Assembly: GCF_020080835.1 (NCBI RefSeq)
Contig: NC_058165.1
Coordinates: 14,873,915 to 14,937,914, forward strand
Length of the DNA: 64,000 bases
Reading direction: 5' to 3'
Source of the DNA: Cotesia glomerata
Lineage: Eukaryota; Arthropoda; Insecta; Hymenoptera; Braconidae
This document shows, one piece after another, positions 1 through 11,127 of the stretch (its first letter is position 1; each line of letters begins with the position of its first letter). Under the pieces are notes generated by a model, which saw nothing but the letters and a program-made list of their open reading frames with translations, did no database searches and was not told the DNA's origin. Made by a program: the position numbers and the translations under genes.

Positions 1-596
1 GAATTAAAAAATTACTAGTGAGGATTAGTTAGAGGTACTTGGCGGCCATAAATGAATTTTCATTTCTATTTAGAGTAATTAAAGTAATTATTAATAAAAA
101 AAAATCAGTAGCGAGGATTAGTTAGGAACACTGGGCCGCTACAAATAAATTTTTTTTTTTTCATTTAGATTGATTAAATACAATTAAATAAAAAAATTAG
201 TGATCAGCAGGGCCTGGAAGTTGGGGCCAACAATTGCACGTAAATTAAGCGAAAAAAAACACGCTTGAATAAAATAATCGAAAAAAAATGACAAACGTAA
301 ACAAGTTAAATTGTTTACATGCAAAATATAGCCTCTAACGTAAATGTCAAATAAAAAAAAAAGTTGACAGTAAAACGAGTAAAAAGAATTGAAAATTATA
401 ATAAAAAATTAAAATAAATTTTAAAATGAGAAGGGAATTTTCGAATAAGTAAAATATATGAAAAAATGTTAACTATGAGCGCAGTATTTTTTTTAACTTC
501 CCGCTAAGAAAATTGAAAATTTCCAAAAGTCGGGAAGTTATTAGTTTTACTCCGTTTTTCGAAAATCGAGTTTTCAACGGATGTTGACGTTTTGAG
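1..596. other. AT-rich intergenic DNA, nothing recognised
   Basis: Very AT-rich sequence with A and T runs and no supported reading frame. Short phrases recur (around 18-50 and 112-140, 'gaggattagttag'), suggesting an old local duplication. No RNA gene or regulatory site can be supported. Confidence 0.5.
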
Positions 597-955
597 CCCG
601 GGAAAAAATGATCAGGACTGATCAGACCTGTTCATATCTGATCAGGCCTGAAATCCGACCTGATCAGCCCTGTCCATGTATGATCAGGCCTGATCAGACC
701 TGTCCATGTCTGTTCATGCCTGTTCATGTCTGAACCGTTAAATACGCTCAGACCTGATCAAGCCTGTTCATGCCTGCTCATGTCTTCATGTCTGAAGCAT
801 TAAATACGCTCAGACCTGATCAGATCTGATCAAGCCTGTTCATGCCTGCTCATGTCTGAAGCATTAAATATGCTCAGACCTGTCCATGCCTGTTCATGTC
901 TGAAGCGTTAAATACGCTCAGACCTTTCCATGTCCGATCATGTCTGTTCTAGCCT
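597..955 (+). repeat. Left tandem array of the foldback element
   Basis: Irregular tandem units of about 75-85 bp contain 'cagacctgatcag', 'cctgttcatgcctg' and 'gaagc(g/a)ttaaata'. The units are degenerate but clearly related and are the inverted counterparts of those at 3105-3647. Confidence 0.75.
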
Positions 956-1547
956 AATAGAAAAGGATTAAAACTCCATATATCAGCTGACAAGAACTGT
1001 TCATGCATGATTTACCCTCTTAAATGATATTTTAAATCTGGAAGAAAAATTTTATCGAACTATAGACTGCAGTTCTATTTTTAAAATTAATTTGTTCCGT
1101 ATGACGTATCAGTTTCTATCCCCTTATAAATTTTAAATGTACGACTTTCATCAAAAATTTCGGCTTATATCAGCATGAACTTTTTAATTTTCCATGCCAA
1201 AACGATGATTTTTAACGATGAATTTTGACGCAATGACATAAAATTTTTTACTGTGTTCCATTGAATACGCGAAAAATGAGATTATTTAGTAAAAGTTTGA
1301 GTTTGATAGCGTGAAAATACCAAAATATATCAGTTGATATCGATAAGTCCTTTCAAGGTGTCTGTTATTATCTTAAGCTACGCCTTGGTCCATAGCAGTA
1401 GTGTCAAAGGCTGTTAAATTGTAGAACACACAAATAATTCTCCATTTCCTATACGTTTTAGTTAAAAAAAACTTCAATTTTAAAAGAAAACAATAAAATT
1501 ATAATTACGGAATGAACCTTGAGGAAATTTTTTTATTTACTTTACAT
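956..1547. other. AT-rich spacer with one MITE-like terminus
   Basis: No coding frame is supported. Near 1228-1254 there is a partial terminus ('gacgcaatgacataaaattttttactgtg') like the ends of the small palindromic element at 1611-1786, so a truncated copy of that family may lie here. Confidence 0.4.
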
Positions 1548-1610
1548 AGAACCATATGTTAATGGAGCGAAAAAAATACATAGCCGTCCCAAATAAATCA
1601 CTCTAATATG

Positions 1611-1786
1611 CACAATAAAAAATTTTGCATCATTGCGTCAAAAATTTTTGTGTTAAATATTTAACACTTTTATGTGTAAATTTAACATTTATTCTGTTAA
1701 ATCAACACAAAAAAGTGTTAAATATTTAACATAAAAATTTTTAACAAAAAATTTTTAGATGCTATGACGCGAAATTTTTTACTGTG
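1611..1786. mobile_element. Short palindromic MITE
   Basis: The sequence starts CACAATAAAAAATTTTGC and ends in TTTTTTACTGTG, with imperfect ~30-bp terminal inverted repeats that include GCATCATTGCGTC and its complement. The middle carries mirrored TTAAATATTTAACA motifs. Length is about 176 bp. Confidence 0.55.
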
Positions 1787-1788
1787 TA

Positions 1789-2139
1789 CCCGGGAAAAAA
1801 TGATCAGATCTGATCAGACATGAACAGGCATGAGTCTTCAGGTCTGATCAGGTATGAAAAATGACCGGGTCTGATCAGACCTGGCCAGGCATGTTCAGGT
1901 CTGATCAGATCTGTTCATGTCTGACTCGATCAGGTCCATAAATAAATCGGTGCCGACGGGGATTCGAACCGTACACCTCGCGCTCTTCAGACTGACACTT
2001 TACCTCTTGACCAAATGATTCATCTTAACTTGAGAGTATCTTTCGAGCTACTTCAAGTAATTCAAATTTTATACATGATTTATCCTTATAGTTAACGGAG
2101 TTCTATACCTAATTTATTAATTATTAATAATTAATCATA
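1789..2139 (-). repeat. tRNA-like composite repeat, minus-strand copy
   Basis: This is the inverted counterpart of the copy at 3648-4000. Read on the minus strand it has an AT-rich leader, a tRNA-like segment, GATCAG/CATG units and a CCCGGG end. The tRNA-like part (about 1950-2024) has a B box GGTTCGAATCC at 1960-1970 and a loop reading CTGAAGA, which would place a Phe-type GAA anticodon. It is SINE-like by inference. Confidence 0.5.
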
Positions 2140-2200
2140 TATTACAGTGATTTATTCGGAACGGCTATGTATTTTTTTCGCTCCATTAACATATGGTTCT

Positions 2201-3092
2201 ACACTGAGAGAGAATTTTATTCAATAGTAATAAAACAGTTTATTTGGACTTGAAAAAAATTTAGTTAATATTAATAAAATTATATTTCATATAAATAAAA
2301 TTATATTAGTATTTAATAAAATTTCATAAGTATTTAATAAAATTTTCTTAAATACTAATATGTGTTTATTAAAATAACCACGAACGACGCTTTCGTTTGC
2401 TGTCATTAATACGAATATTAAGTCATTAAAAGAAATAATCTCAAAAAAAAAAAAATTAATATTCATCAATTAATTATAATATATTCAAATATATTTTCAC
2501 AGTAAAGTCTTTTAATAAATAGTATTAAGATTTTTAACAAGACATCCTAACCTAACCTATTTGTTTACTTCATGACGAATCACATGTAGAGATTTTAAAT
2601 AATAAAAATAAATAAATATTCGATTGAATTTATGAAATCATAGTCTTTATTTTTAACAAATGCGTCCCTACATTGTCTGGTTTTCTGCTTCTGTTTTCAT
2701 TTTATTAAATAATGTCTAACTCTTATCGATTCATTTGTGAAATTTTTAAATTTAAGTGCATAACAATTAACATCCACTCGGATAACAACAGTTGTAGACT
2801 TTGTATTTCAAAATATAGTTCCGACAAAATTCAATTTTACTTAATTATTTATTCAATTAATTACTGATCAATACTTGTTAGTTAGTTGATTAATGAATTT
2901 TCTTTATATTACATGTAGATAAATATTCATTACATACTAAGAAACATTTATTAGTATTTAATAAAATTTTTATTAGTATTTAAGGAAATTTAATTAATAT
3001 TTAATAAATTTTTATTTGGGATTAGCCAAATAAACGTTTTATTAAATAGTAATAAAATTTCATTACTATTAAATAAAATTGTCTCTCAGTGT
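2201..3092. mobile_element. Non-coding element with ACACTGAGAGA ends
   Basis: The left end is ACACTGAGAGAGAATTTTAT and the right end is its imperfect reverse complement at 3073-3092. The inverted similarity continues inward through 'aatagtaat' and 'gtttatttgg' motifs, and repeated TTAGTATTTAATAAAATTT units occur near both ends. It is about 0.9 kb and has no gene. A MITE is the simplest explanation. Confidence 0.5.
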
Positions 3093-3104
3093 TGGCTAGA
3101 TATC

Positions 3105-3647
3105 AGACATGGACAGGTCTGATCAGGTCTGAGCGTATTTAAGGCTTCAGACATGAACAGACATGAGCAGGCATGAACAGGTCTGATCAGATCTGAACGT
3201 ATTTAACGCTTCAGACATGAACAGACATGAGCAGGCATGAGCAGGCATGAACAGGTCTGAACGGATTTAACGCTTCAGACATGAACAGACATGAGCAGGC
3301 ATGAACAGGTCTGATCAGGTCTGAACGTATTTAACGCTTCAGACATGAACAGACATGAGCAGGCATGAACAGGTCTGATCAGGTCTGAACGAATTTAACG
3401 CTTCAGACATGAACAGACATGAGCAGGCATGAACAGGTCTGATCAGGTCTGAGCGTATTTAATGCTTCAGACATGAACAGGCATGAACAGGTCTGATCAG
3501 GTATAATTTCAGGCCTGATCATACATGAACAGGCCTGCTCAGGTCTAATTTCAGGCCTGATCAGATATGAACAGGTCTGCTCAGGTCTAATTTCAGGCCT
3601 GATCAGATATGAACAGGTCTGATCAGTCCTGATCATTTTTTCCCGGG
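3105..3647 (+). repeat. Right tandem array of the foldback element
   Basis: At least five related units of about 70-80 bp contain 'tctgatcaggtctga(g/a)cg', 'tatttaacgcttcag' and 'acatgaacag(a/g)catgagcagg'. Towards the end the pattern changes to 'atttcaggcctgatcaga' units. They mirror the left array. Peptides that can be read through the array are repeat artefacts. Confidence 0.75.
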
Positions 3648-4000
3648 TATAATTAATTATTAATAATTAATAAATTAAGTATAGAACTCTGTTAACTATA
3701 AGGATAAGTCATGTATAAAATTTAAATTACTTAAAGTAGTTTGAAAGGTACTCTAGAATTAAGATAAGTCATTGGGTCAATAGGTAAAGTATCAGTCTGA
3801 AGAGCGCAACGTACATGGTTCGAATCCCCGTCGGCACGAATCTTTTTTTTTTTTTTTTTATGGACCTGATCGAGTCAGGCATGAACAGATCTGATCAGAC
3901 ATGAACATGCCTGGCCAGGTCTGATCAGACCCGGTCATTTTTCATATCTGATCAGACCTGAACTGTCATGCCTGTTCATATCTGATCATTTTTTCCCGGG
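3648..4000 (+). repeat. tRNA-like composite repeat, plus-strand copy
   Basis: The copy has an AT-rich leader, then a tRNA-like segment (about 3765-3838) with an A-box-like 'ggtcaataggtaaag', a CTGAAGA loop and a B box GGTTCGAATCC. A long T run follows (about 3843-3859), which would act as a Pol III terminator, then GATCAG units ending in CCCGGG at 3995-4000. The minus-strand copy at 1789-2139 has the same layout. Confidence 0.5.
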
Positions 4001-4457
4001 TTTCCAGAATAATAACTTTTTTTTCTACCAATTCAGTATTCACAACCATAAGTGTGCTATGTTTTTCATCTAATACGATTAAGTGGTCTAGTTTTTTATT
4101 ACTTATCAGTGGTTTATGATTCGACGAGTAGTAATAACTTATCAGGTAAGTACTTTGATAATTATTTATTTCTAATCCGATCAAACTTTGAACTTCGAAA
4201 ATAATTCCATTCTTTAACATTACCACGTATTTGACCCTTTTAATTTCACGAGCATAATTTAGACTCGTTACTACTTCTTTGTTTATAATACACCTATCAA
4301 ATGAAACAATTTTTGTGGCTTGATCGACACTAACTCGCAAGCGCAGCAACGCAGAGCGTTGATGAGCAGGTATTTTTTTCAGAATTATCAGTTGACTCAG
4401 GATCCCACAATTAGATACTTTAGATTTAGCTTTTGGTTTAGTTTTTTTATTTAACAT
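3966..4457 (-). CDS. Uncharacterised protein, 3' end replaced by repeat
   Basis: An open frame of 163 codons starts at an ATG and is lysine-rich near its N terminus (NKKTKPKAKSK). I do not recognise the family. It is hydrophilic with alternating beta-like stretches and no signal peptide or obvious membrane segment. The last ten or so codons fall inside the CCCGGG-ended composite repeat (the frame runs through its 'ttttttcccggg' end), so the true C terminus has probably been lost. It could be the last exon of a transposon-related insect protein. No partner gene is evident. A chance frame is less likely given its length in such AT-rich DNA. Confidence 0.35.
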   Translation of the reverse strand: MLNKKTKPKAKSKVSNCGILSQLIILKKIPAHQRSALLRLRVSVDQATKIVSFDRCIINKEVVTSLNYAREIKRVKYVVMLKNGIIFEVQSLIGLEINNYQSTYLISYYYSSNHKPLISNKKLDHLIVLDEKHSTLMVVNTELVEKKVIILETREKMIRYEQA

Positions 4458-4977
4458 AGAATACCCAAACGAGGTTGGAAATTCTACGATGCCAAAGTCA
4501 TAAAAGTTTCATGTCAGTATTTTTCAATCTTTCGATAAAATTTCAAAATTTCTACTCTGAATGTTTTAACTTTTCTTAATTGTGAGCGAGACTAACCGTA
4601 ATTGTTATTGTCTTCTTTTTTAATCATAATCTGTTAAACATACTGGTGAGCTGCTCTCAACAACAAGTCAACTAACCTATTTTTTTATGTAAAAATACGC
4701 TAAAAAATTTCAAAAGAGCTTGCACAGGTTGCTTTGAACTTCCAGTGCGTTTTTGTCAAGATATAGGTTAGGAAATTTTTTCATCGCCGTATGCTTCAGA
4801 TATATTCATTATTCTTCTTCATTAGGTCATAATAGTCACATCGTAATCTTTTCATCTAATTTATAATAGAATATCTGATCTACTGCTTATGTATAGGTTG
4901 AAAAATGCTAGCAACTACGGATTTTTTTCATGACACTTACTTTGAGTTGGTTTTTAATTCATCTGTTTCCGTTTAAG
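4458..4977. other. Spacer between the minus-strand frame and the BEN-type gene
   Basis: AT-rich sequence without a supported frame. It may contain the first exon or promoter of the plus-strand gene starting at 4978, since the first visible exon there opens with a splice acceptor. I could not locate an upstream exon. Confidence 0.35.
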
Positions 4978-5419
4978 ATAATCTTAAATCACTGGAAAGG
5001 GAACTCAATTTACTAGACGGTGATGTTTCTCCTCTTCGTCCAGAACGTCCTGATAATGAATCTATTGAACATTCTGGCAAGAAAAATTTGGAGTTTAAGT
5101 ACAATAAGAGACAAGGAAAGGGAAAGCGAAGCAAAGACGAAACCTTACGAACTTCAACATCATACGTAATTTTTTTCTTAAATTAATGTTTAATTATTAA
5201 ATTCTTGTTGAAAATTTTATCGGTTAAAGTTGATTTTTTTTTTTTGTAATTAGGAAACTCCAGTTGTCAAAAAATCAAAATCGACTGCTGTAAATTCAGA
5301 GGTGTATCCACGTGGCCAGACTAGTCATCGTAATGTTCCCAGAGAAAAAACACCGGATTTGGAATCTCACGACTCAGATAACTTCGATGATGTTGTTAAT
5401 GACCAATCACATTCTGAAG

Positions 5420-5857
5420 GTGATATTGAACTTACTCTATATAAAAATAAAAAAAAAAAAAAAAAAAAAAAAAAAACATTCACGAAGACTGAAATGATCT
5501 AAAACGAAGTACTTTTTTTCTTTTTACTCACTTTGTTTGACATAATTCTTTTTCTCTTCTACCTCAAAACATTTAAGTTTTTCATTAATATTTTCGTCAC
5601 GATTCAACGAACCACACACTAATAAAAAATACTTCGTTGAAAAACTAATTTTCTTGGTTCAAAAAAATATTTTGGAGTAAGAAATGAATTTTTTCATATT
5701 TGAAACATTTTTCAGTGCTCTAATGCTTTATTAACCTTATATTCTACTTAATTCAATTGAGTATAAATAGGAAGAAAAATTCTTCGTTAGGAAAAAAATT
5801 TTTATCTGCGTACATGAGAGCATCAAATAATTTATCAAATGCATAAATTACTTTCAG
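5420..5857. other. Inferred intron of the BEN-type gene
   Basis: AT-rich sequence with a ~21-bp A run at 5454-5476. The 5' junction at 5420 (GTGATA) is weak, but its phase agrees with the acceptor at 5856-5857. Reading on through the A run gives only a lysine tract and a stop at 5500. Confidence 0.4.
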
Positions 5858-5948
5858 ACGACCAATCATTGAAGCAGATATTGCTAAACTTGTCCGAAGA
5901 CATAAAATTGGTTAAAAGAGTCGAACTTAACATATTGAGAGCTGAAGA

Positions 5949-6596
5949 CAGTGTGGCCAGATCATGCGATTTTTTTACCCCTTCTCTAGGCGTCGCGCGC
6001 GCCCGTACACAAGTAAGCGATGTGTGTCTGTGAGTCGGAAAGCCGAGCGGAGCCGAGAGAATCCGAGACACGTCGACAAATCGAGGGGAATGAAGCCCCT
6101 GCCACAAGACACAGAGGAGTAACTCACACAACAGTAGCTCTCTGTTCGTGTGAATTTCTCAGAATCCGATTTCAGCCGAAACATACAGCGGGAAAAATAA
6201 TGCTGTAATTTTTATTAAAATAAATAAATAATGCTTTTTTGTTTACAACATATAGGTTTAATTTTTTTTTTTATATATGAAAAATAAATTATTTTTAATT
6301 AAAAGAAATTGAGAAAAAAAATTTTTTTAATAAAAAAAATTTTAATTAATTTTTTACGTTTTTATAGCAAATAGTTAATTATTATTAAATAATAATAATA
6401 ATTATTGCTAGTACGTGTGGTTACTGGAAGTTCCCAAACGCAGTTTTTATATAAGTTTTAACATTTACCCGTTAAGCGGTCAAATGGCTCTGTGGCGTAA
6501 GCGTCAGCTTGCGACGACGAAACTTTTGTGGTCGAATCCTCGTCGGATTCAATTTTTTTTTTTTTTCATTTTATCAAATATTTTTTTTATGCTGTT

Positions 6597-6636
<40 letters not shown>

Positions 6637-6678
6637 GTTGTTATTATTTTTATTATTATTGATAATGGTTATTTATAA
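5949..6678 (+). repeat. Left terminal inverted repeat of the hAT
   Basis: About 730 bp, matched in reverse by 11031-11776. The outer ~250 bp is GC-rich with a GCGCGCGC core; the inner part is A/T-run DNA followed by a tRNA-like unit and an ATT microsatellite. Unusually long for a hAT terminal repeat; most hAT repeats are tens of bases. Confidence 0.85.
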
Positions 6679-6877
6679 TAATTATTGCTAGTACGTGTGG
6701 TTACTGGAAGTTCCCAAACGCAGTTTTTATATAAGTTTTAACATTTACCCGTTAAGCGGTCAAATGGCTCTGTGGCGTAGGCGTCAGCTTGCGACGACGA
6801 AACTTTTGTGGTCGAATCCTCGTCGGATTCAATTTTTTTTTTTTTTTCATTTTATCAAATATTTTTTTTATGCTGTT

Positions 6878-6932
<55 letters not shown>

Positions 6933-7160
6933 GTTGTTATTATTTTTATTATTATTGATAATGGTTATTTATAATAATTATTGCTAGTACATGTGGTTAC
7001 TGGAAGTTCCCAAACGCAGTTTTTATATAAGTTTTAACATTTACCCGGTAAGCGGTCAAATGGCTCTGTGGCGTAAGCGTCAGCTTGCGACGACGAAACT
7101 TTTGTGGTCGAATCCTCGTCAGATTAAATTTTTTTTTTCTCCAATATTTTATCAATCTTT
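6411..7160 (+). repeat. Three tandem tRNA-like units in the hAT
   Basis: Units begin near 6411, 6691 and 6987 and are about 280-296 bp each; the third is shorter and diverged at its 3' side. Each has an A-box-like TGGCTCTGTGGCG, a B-box-like GGTCGAATCC and then a T run (Pol III terminator type), followed in the first two by (AAT)n. The layout matches a tRNA-derived Pol III unit, but a full cloverleaf is not convincing. Short peptides readable here are artefacts. Confidence 0.6.
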
Positions 7161-7239
7161 TTTAGTTATCATGTCAATAAAAATCCCCAATCGTAATTTA
7201 TTAAAAATTTTGATTCGTATTATAATGAAATAATTAATG

Positions 7240-7535
7240 TAGCGGTTCTTGCCTCGTCAAGGTCAAGCGTCCAACGAAAGCGCGCTCAAGCCTCCGGTAG
7301 CGTTGAGTCGTCGCGCGCGAAGTCACGCCATCGTTGCTTAAATGCCCGGGCTTTTAAAGACGCGTTGTTGACGTTTCCGTCGTGAGACAAAAGACGCTGC
7401 TTTTGTTTGTCTGTCAATATTGGCGCATTCGGTTCACTGTTATTCCGCCATTAATATTTGTGCAGTGTAATGTGTTAAACATGCCTATGGATTATTTGGG
7501 TTTGATTGCTGTAGTCTAGTGATAATTACAGGTAT
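7240..7535 (+). promoter_or_regulatory. Probable promoter and 5' leader of the hAT transposase
   Basis: A GC-rich block stands out from AT-rich neighbours. It has CGCGCGCGAAG and CCCGGG, a TATA-like CTTTTAAAG near 7350, and a downstream region ending in a possible splice donor ATTACAG|GTATTT at about 7530. This suggests a leader exon followed by an intron before the transposase ATG at 7914. Inference only. Confidence 0.4.
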
Positions 7536-7715
7536 TTTAATAATTATTTTACTCAACTTTCTTTCATTATTTATAATATTAAATATAAAATAAAAAAAAT
7601 ATCGGTTTTATTCCGCGGAGGTGATATAATTCTGTTTTTTTTTTCCAACTCGTCCATTTTCCCGGCGTTTTTTATTAATTACTTTTATAAATAAAATTAA
7701 ATAAATAATTATCGC

Positions 7716-7862
7716 ATTTATGGTGTCGTTTTTGGTGTAATTGTCGGTGTCGTTTTTTGTGTAATTATCGGTGTCGTTTTCTGGTGTCATCGTTGGTGTC
7801 ATTGCTGGTGTCATTTCTAGTGTCATTTTGGTGTCATCGTTGGTTTCATTGCTGGTGTCATT
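7716..7862 (+). repeat. Minisatellite of GGTGTC(A/G)TT units
   Basis: Units of 18-30 bp based on 'ggtgtcatt' and 'ggtgtcgttttt' repeat about ten times just before the transposase start. They are degenerate, lie in the inferred leader intron, and have no obvious function. Confidence 0.7.
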
Positions 7863-7913
7863 TTGATTATTGTAAAGTCGTATTATTGGTGTTGTTTTAT
7901 TTGTTATAAAATT

Positions 7914-10043
7914 ATGGATTCATCAGAGCCTTCAGCTAAGAAATCTAAAAAGTCAAAATCTTTCCAACATCAATGGTACGATGATAATCCCGAGTGGAGA
8001 ACATGGGTCAAGGAATGTTTGTCAGATTCAGAAAAGTTTTTATGTGTTATTTGTAATGAAAATTTAGCTTGTGGTCGTTTTGAAATTGACAGACATTCCA
8101 AAACCAAGAAACATTTGGAAAACTTGCGCGTGTACAGTTTCAAGAACTCTAGTTTTCCAAATGTCGTGCTTCCTGAAATTTCTTCATCAGTTTGCTCTCA
8201 ACTTGATTCCAGTTCATCTTTGTCTTCATCTGAACTGCAGTTTAATGAACGAGTTAAAGCAGCTGAAATTCAATTTGCGACCTTGATTGCTCAAAACAAT
8301 ATTCCTTTGTCGACTGCACCACAAATTTTGAAATTATTTCAGTCGATTGGTAAAGAACCTGCTGTTCTCCAAAAGATGACAGTGGGTAAAACCAAAGCGA
8401 CTGGAATTATTACAAATGTTGTGAGTGTTCGTGAGTCCGAACGGATCGTTGAAAATGTTCAAAAAACGAAATTTTCTATTCAAGTAGACGAGACCACTGA
8501 CATTACAAATGACAAATGGATGACGTTGATGGTCCGCTATGTGGATCCAAATACACTTACGGTTAACAACGAATTACTTAAATTGCTTCATTTAGATGGG
8601 ACGGACGGTTCTGCGAAACGTCTTTTTGAACAATTTTGCGATGCGTTGGCCAGACTGGGAATTCCGTTAGAGCAAATCATCGGTCTTGCCTGTGACAATG
8701 CTTCAGTTATGGTTGGCAAAAATAACTCCTTCAAAATTTTGATGACTCAGCAAATTCCGAATCTTCGGACGTTACCATGCATTTGTCACTCTCTTGCCCT
8801 CGCCTCAAAAGAAGCATGTTCTAAGATTCCAGTCGAAGTTCATGACTTTGTTGCCAATATTATTTCTTATATTAATAATAGCCCGAAACGCAGCGCCATC
8901 TTTGCTGAATTTCAAGAATGCTATGAAGAAAAACCTATTACCAAGATTGTTCGATTCGCTGGTACACGATGGTTGTCTCGTCAAATTGCGATTACAGGGT
9001 TTTTGAACAATTGGCGAGCGATAGAGGCTTGTTTGATTTATCAATCTTTGGAGAAACGTGAAAAAGGAGATGATTTACTTGCAATCTTGCAGAAACCATC
9101 GACAAAAGCGTATTTACTCTTTTTGCAATGCGTGCTTAAATCTTTCAACGAGATTAACGCTCATTTTCAAGGGAGTAATACTCTAGTCCACGAGTTGCAG
9201 CCACGTTCGATGAAGCTGCTTCTTCAATTTCTCCAGAGGTTTATGGATCCACTTATGTTGAAACCTGAAACCTTTTACGATAACGTCCATAACATAAACT
9301 TTGAAAAAGTTTCGAATCAACTTAAGTTGTTTGAAGTAGATGTTGGACCCGATTGTCGAGAGTATTTACTGCTTCAACAAAAGTCTGGAGTTCCTGAATC
9401 AATCATTGAGCAGGTGCGCAACGATTGTTTAAATTTTCTTGTAACCGCTTCCATTGAAATCCGCCGGAGACTGCCGATCGATGATCCATTTCTCTCAGAT
9501 CTGACAGTTTTCGCGAAGGAAACTGCCCTCTTCGATCCTGACAGGAATTCATCGTTTTCGAAAGTAGAAAACACCTGTCATGCTCTTAAAGTTCCCGGAG
9601 GGAGACTTATTCAGGAAAAGTGAAGTTCCTTGTACTGTGTCGATCCGAATTTGAAAGAGCAATGGAGCAAACTACCATTTGACGAAATGTGGATAGAAAT
9701 TTGCAACTTTACTGGTTCAGATGGGACTTTACAGTTTCCGAATTTGCGCTTACTACTAAGTATCATTAGAGCACTTGCCCATTCAAACGCTGCGGCTGAA
9801 AGGGCATTTTCTCTCATACCTATTTTTAAGACAAAGAACAGGAATAACCTCAGTCACAAAACCCTGAATTCACTTTGTGTGATAAAATCTGTCTCCAATT
9901 CAGGGAACCTACGAGCATCAGAAATGTCGATCGACAAAAGTTATATTGGATTGATGTCTTCATGTAATTTGTACTCAAAAGCGGAGAAGGCCGCACCCAA
10001 AAGCTTGACTTTGTATTCCTGCGAAAGTAGTGATGATTGCTGA
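7914..10043 (+). pseudogene. hAT transposase with one in-frame stop
   Basis: A 709-codon frame starts at ATG 7914 (MDSSEPSAKKSKKSK), preferred over the frame opening upstream because a basic N terminus and zinc finger follow. A BED-like finger lies near residues 44-69 (CVIC...HSKTKKH). The RNase H-like core has VDETTD (D near 192) and CDNAS (D near 261). The C-terminal hAT dimerisation region has AAAERAFS (E near 629). A single TGA at 9621-9623 (codon 570) divides the frame with no shift, so the catalytic Glu lies beyond it. Length is normal for the superfamily. Transposition is cut-and-paste in the nucleus. The TGA most simply makes it inactive; readthrough or a hidden intron cannot be excluded. 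Confidence 0.88.
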
Positions 10044-10184
10044 GAAAAGAATCATACTGCTAAGAAAGTAGGTCTCTTTTCTTCTGGCTGCTCGACAGCT
10101 CTTCTACTCTAGATTTCGACGTTGTAAATATTTGCCATAGAGTGATAGTTTGTTTAGTATTAGTTATAATTATTTATAATTTAA

Positions 10185-10655
10185 AAATGTATATATTTAT
10201 AAAGGAACTCGTGCTCCAAGCTCGGTTTGTTTTTAACTGATAACAATAATTATTTTTTCAGTATTAGCATTAAATATACTTAAAAGAAGCTTGGGCCTTC
10301 AGCTCTGCTTCTTTCTAGTCATTGATATTATGTTTGTAATATTGTTATTATTAAGTGAAGCTTACAAAGAATCTAGAGCCCTCAGCTCTGATTCTTTCTA
10401 GTCAACTTAGATCGGTTTCGATATTTTAATGAAATATTTAAGGTTACAAAGAAGCCAGAGCCTTCAGCTTTGCTTCTTTCTAGTCAACAATGTTCTGTTT
10501 GCCACATTGTTATACATAACTTAAGTTTATGAAAAAGCTGAAGCCCTCAGCTCTGCTTTTTTCTAGTCAATTGTGTTCTTTGTGCAATATATTCGTTTCG
10601 TACTTTAGGTTCCAAAGAAGCCAGAGCCTTCAGCTCAGCTTCTTTCTAGTCAATT
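10185..10655 (+). repeat. Array of five hairpin repeats after the hAT transposase
   Basis: Units of about 80-85 bp lie near 10285, 10365, 10446, 10528 and 10612, with a weaker one near 10200. Each holds a stem such as AAAGAAGCCAGAGC / GCTCTGCTTCTTT around a CTTCA or CCTCA loop and ends TTTCTAGTCA. Spacers vary while stems are kept, and some stem changes are matched on the other side. Probably transcribed as the 3' untranslated part. Confidence 0.75.
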
Positions 10656-10799
10656 TGAAGCTTTGTCCAAAAAAATATTAAATAATCTATTAAGTTTAAA
10701 ATTTAATGATAGAATTAGTCATGTTATAGGCCTACTGGGGATCCCGCCATGTAAAATAACGGGAACGCATACCATAACACGGTACCTCCAGGGTGATGC
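10656..10799. other. hAT internal spacer
   Basis: Short non-coding stretch with a GC-rich patch (about 10733-10800) containing 'ggggatcccgcc'. No feature is recognised. Confidence 0.3.
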
Positions 10800-11072
10800 G
10801 GAAAGCTGTGTTCAATACTATTGTTATTAAAACAGCATAAAAAAGAAAAAATATTTTAGGAATAAAAAAAAAAAAAATTGACCAGTCGAGGACTCGATCT
10901 TGAAAGCCTCGACGTCCTAAGCTAACACTTAAGCCGCACAGCCATCGGAAGTCTCTCTGATATAATGTTAAAACTTATATAAAAACTGCGTTTGGGAACT
11001 TCCAGTAACCACACGTACTAGCAATAATTATTATAAATAACCATTATCAATAATAATAAAAATAATAACAAC

Positions 11073-11127
<55 letters not shown>

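Larger units (their letters stand above)
1548..2200. mobile_element. MITE-like element with ~55-bp inverted ends
   Basis: The left end (AGAACCATATGTTAATGGAG, continuing to about 1605) is matched in reverse complement at about 2140-2200, with two or three differences. The interior contains two further repeats (1611-1786 and 1789-2139), so this looks like an element that received later insertions. No coding capacity is seen. Confidence 0.55.
597..3647. mobile_element. Foldback element with GATCAG-rich inverted arms
   Basis: The left end reads CCCGGGAAAAAATGATCAG (597 onward), and the right end at 3647 is its reverse complement. About 57 bases next to the ends match in inverted orientation with few differences. 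Both arms then run into tandem repeats made of GATCAG, CATGCCTG and TTAAATACGCTCAG-type units: left 597-955, right about 3105-3647. The ~2.1 kb between the arms holds other repeats, apparently nested insertions. No transposase gene is visible, so this is a non-autonomous foldback-type element by inference. The ends resemble those of the two composite repeats at 1789 and 4000, so all may belong to one family. Confidence 0.6.

Noticed and set aside
3105..3640. Coding frame of repeated IRPDQTCS-type peptides
   Set aside because: Arises from translating tandem GATCAG/CATG satellite; no start context, no conservation signal.
6020..6208. Short frames in the GC-rich hAT terminal repeat
   Set aside because: They appear in both terminal repeats and on both strands only because the sequence is GC-rich and stop-poor.
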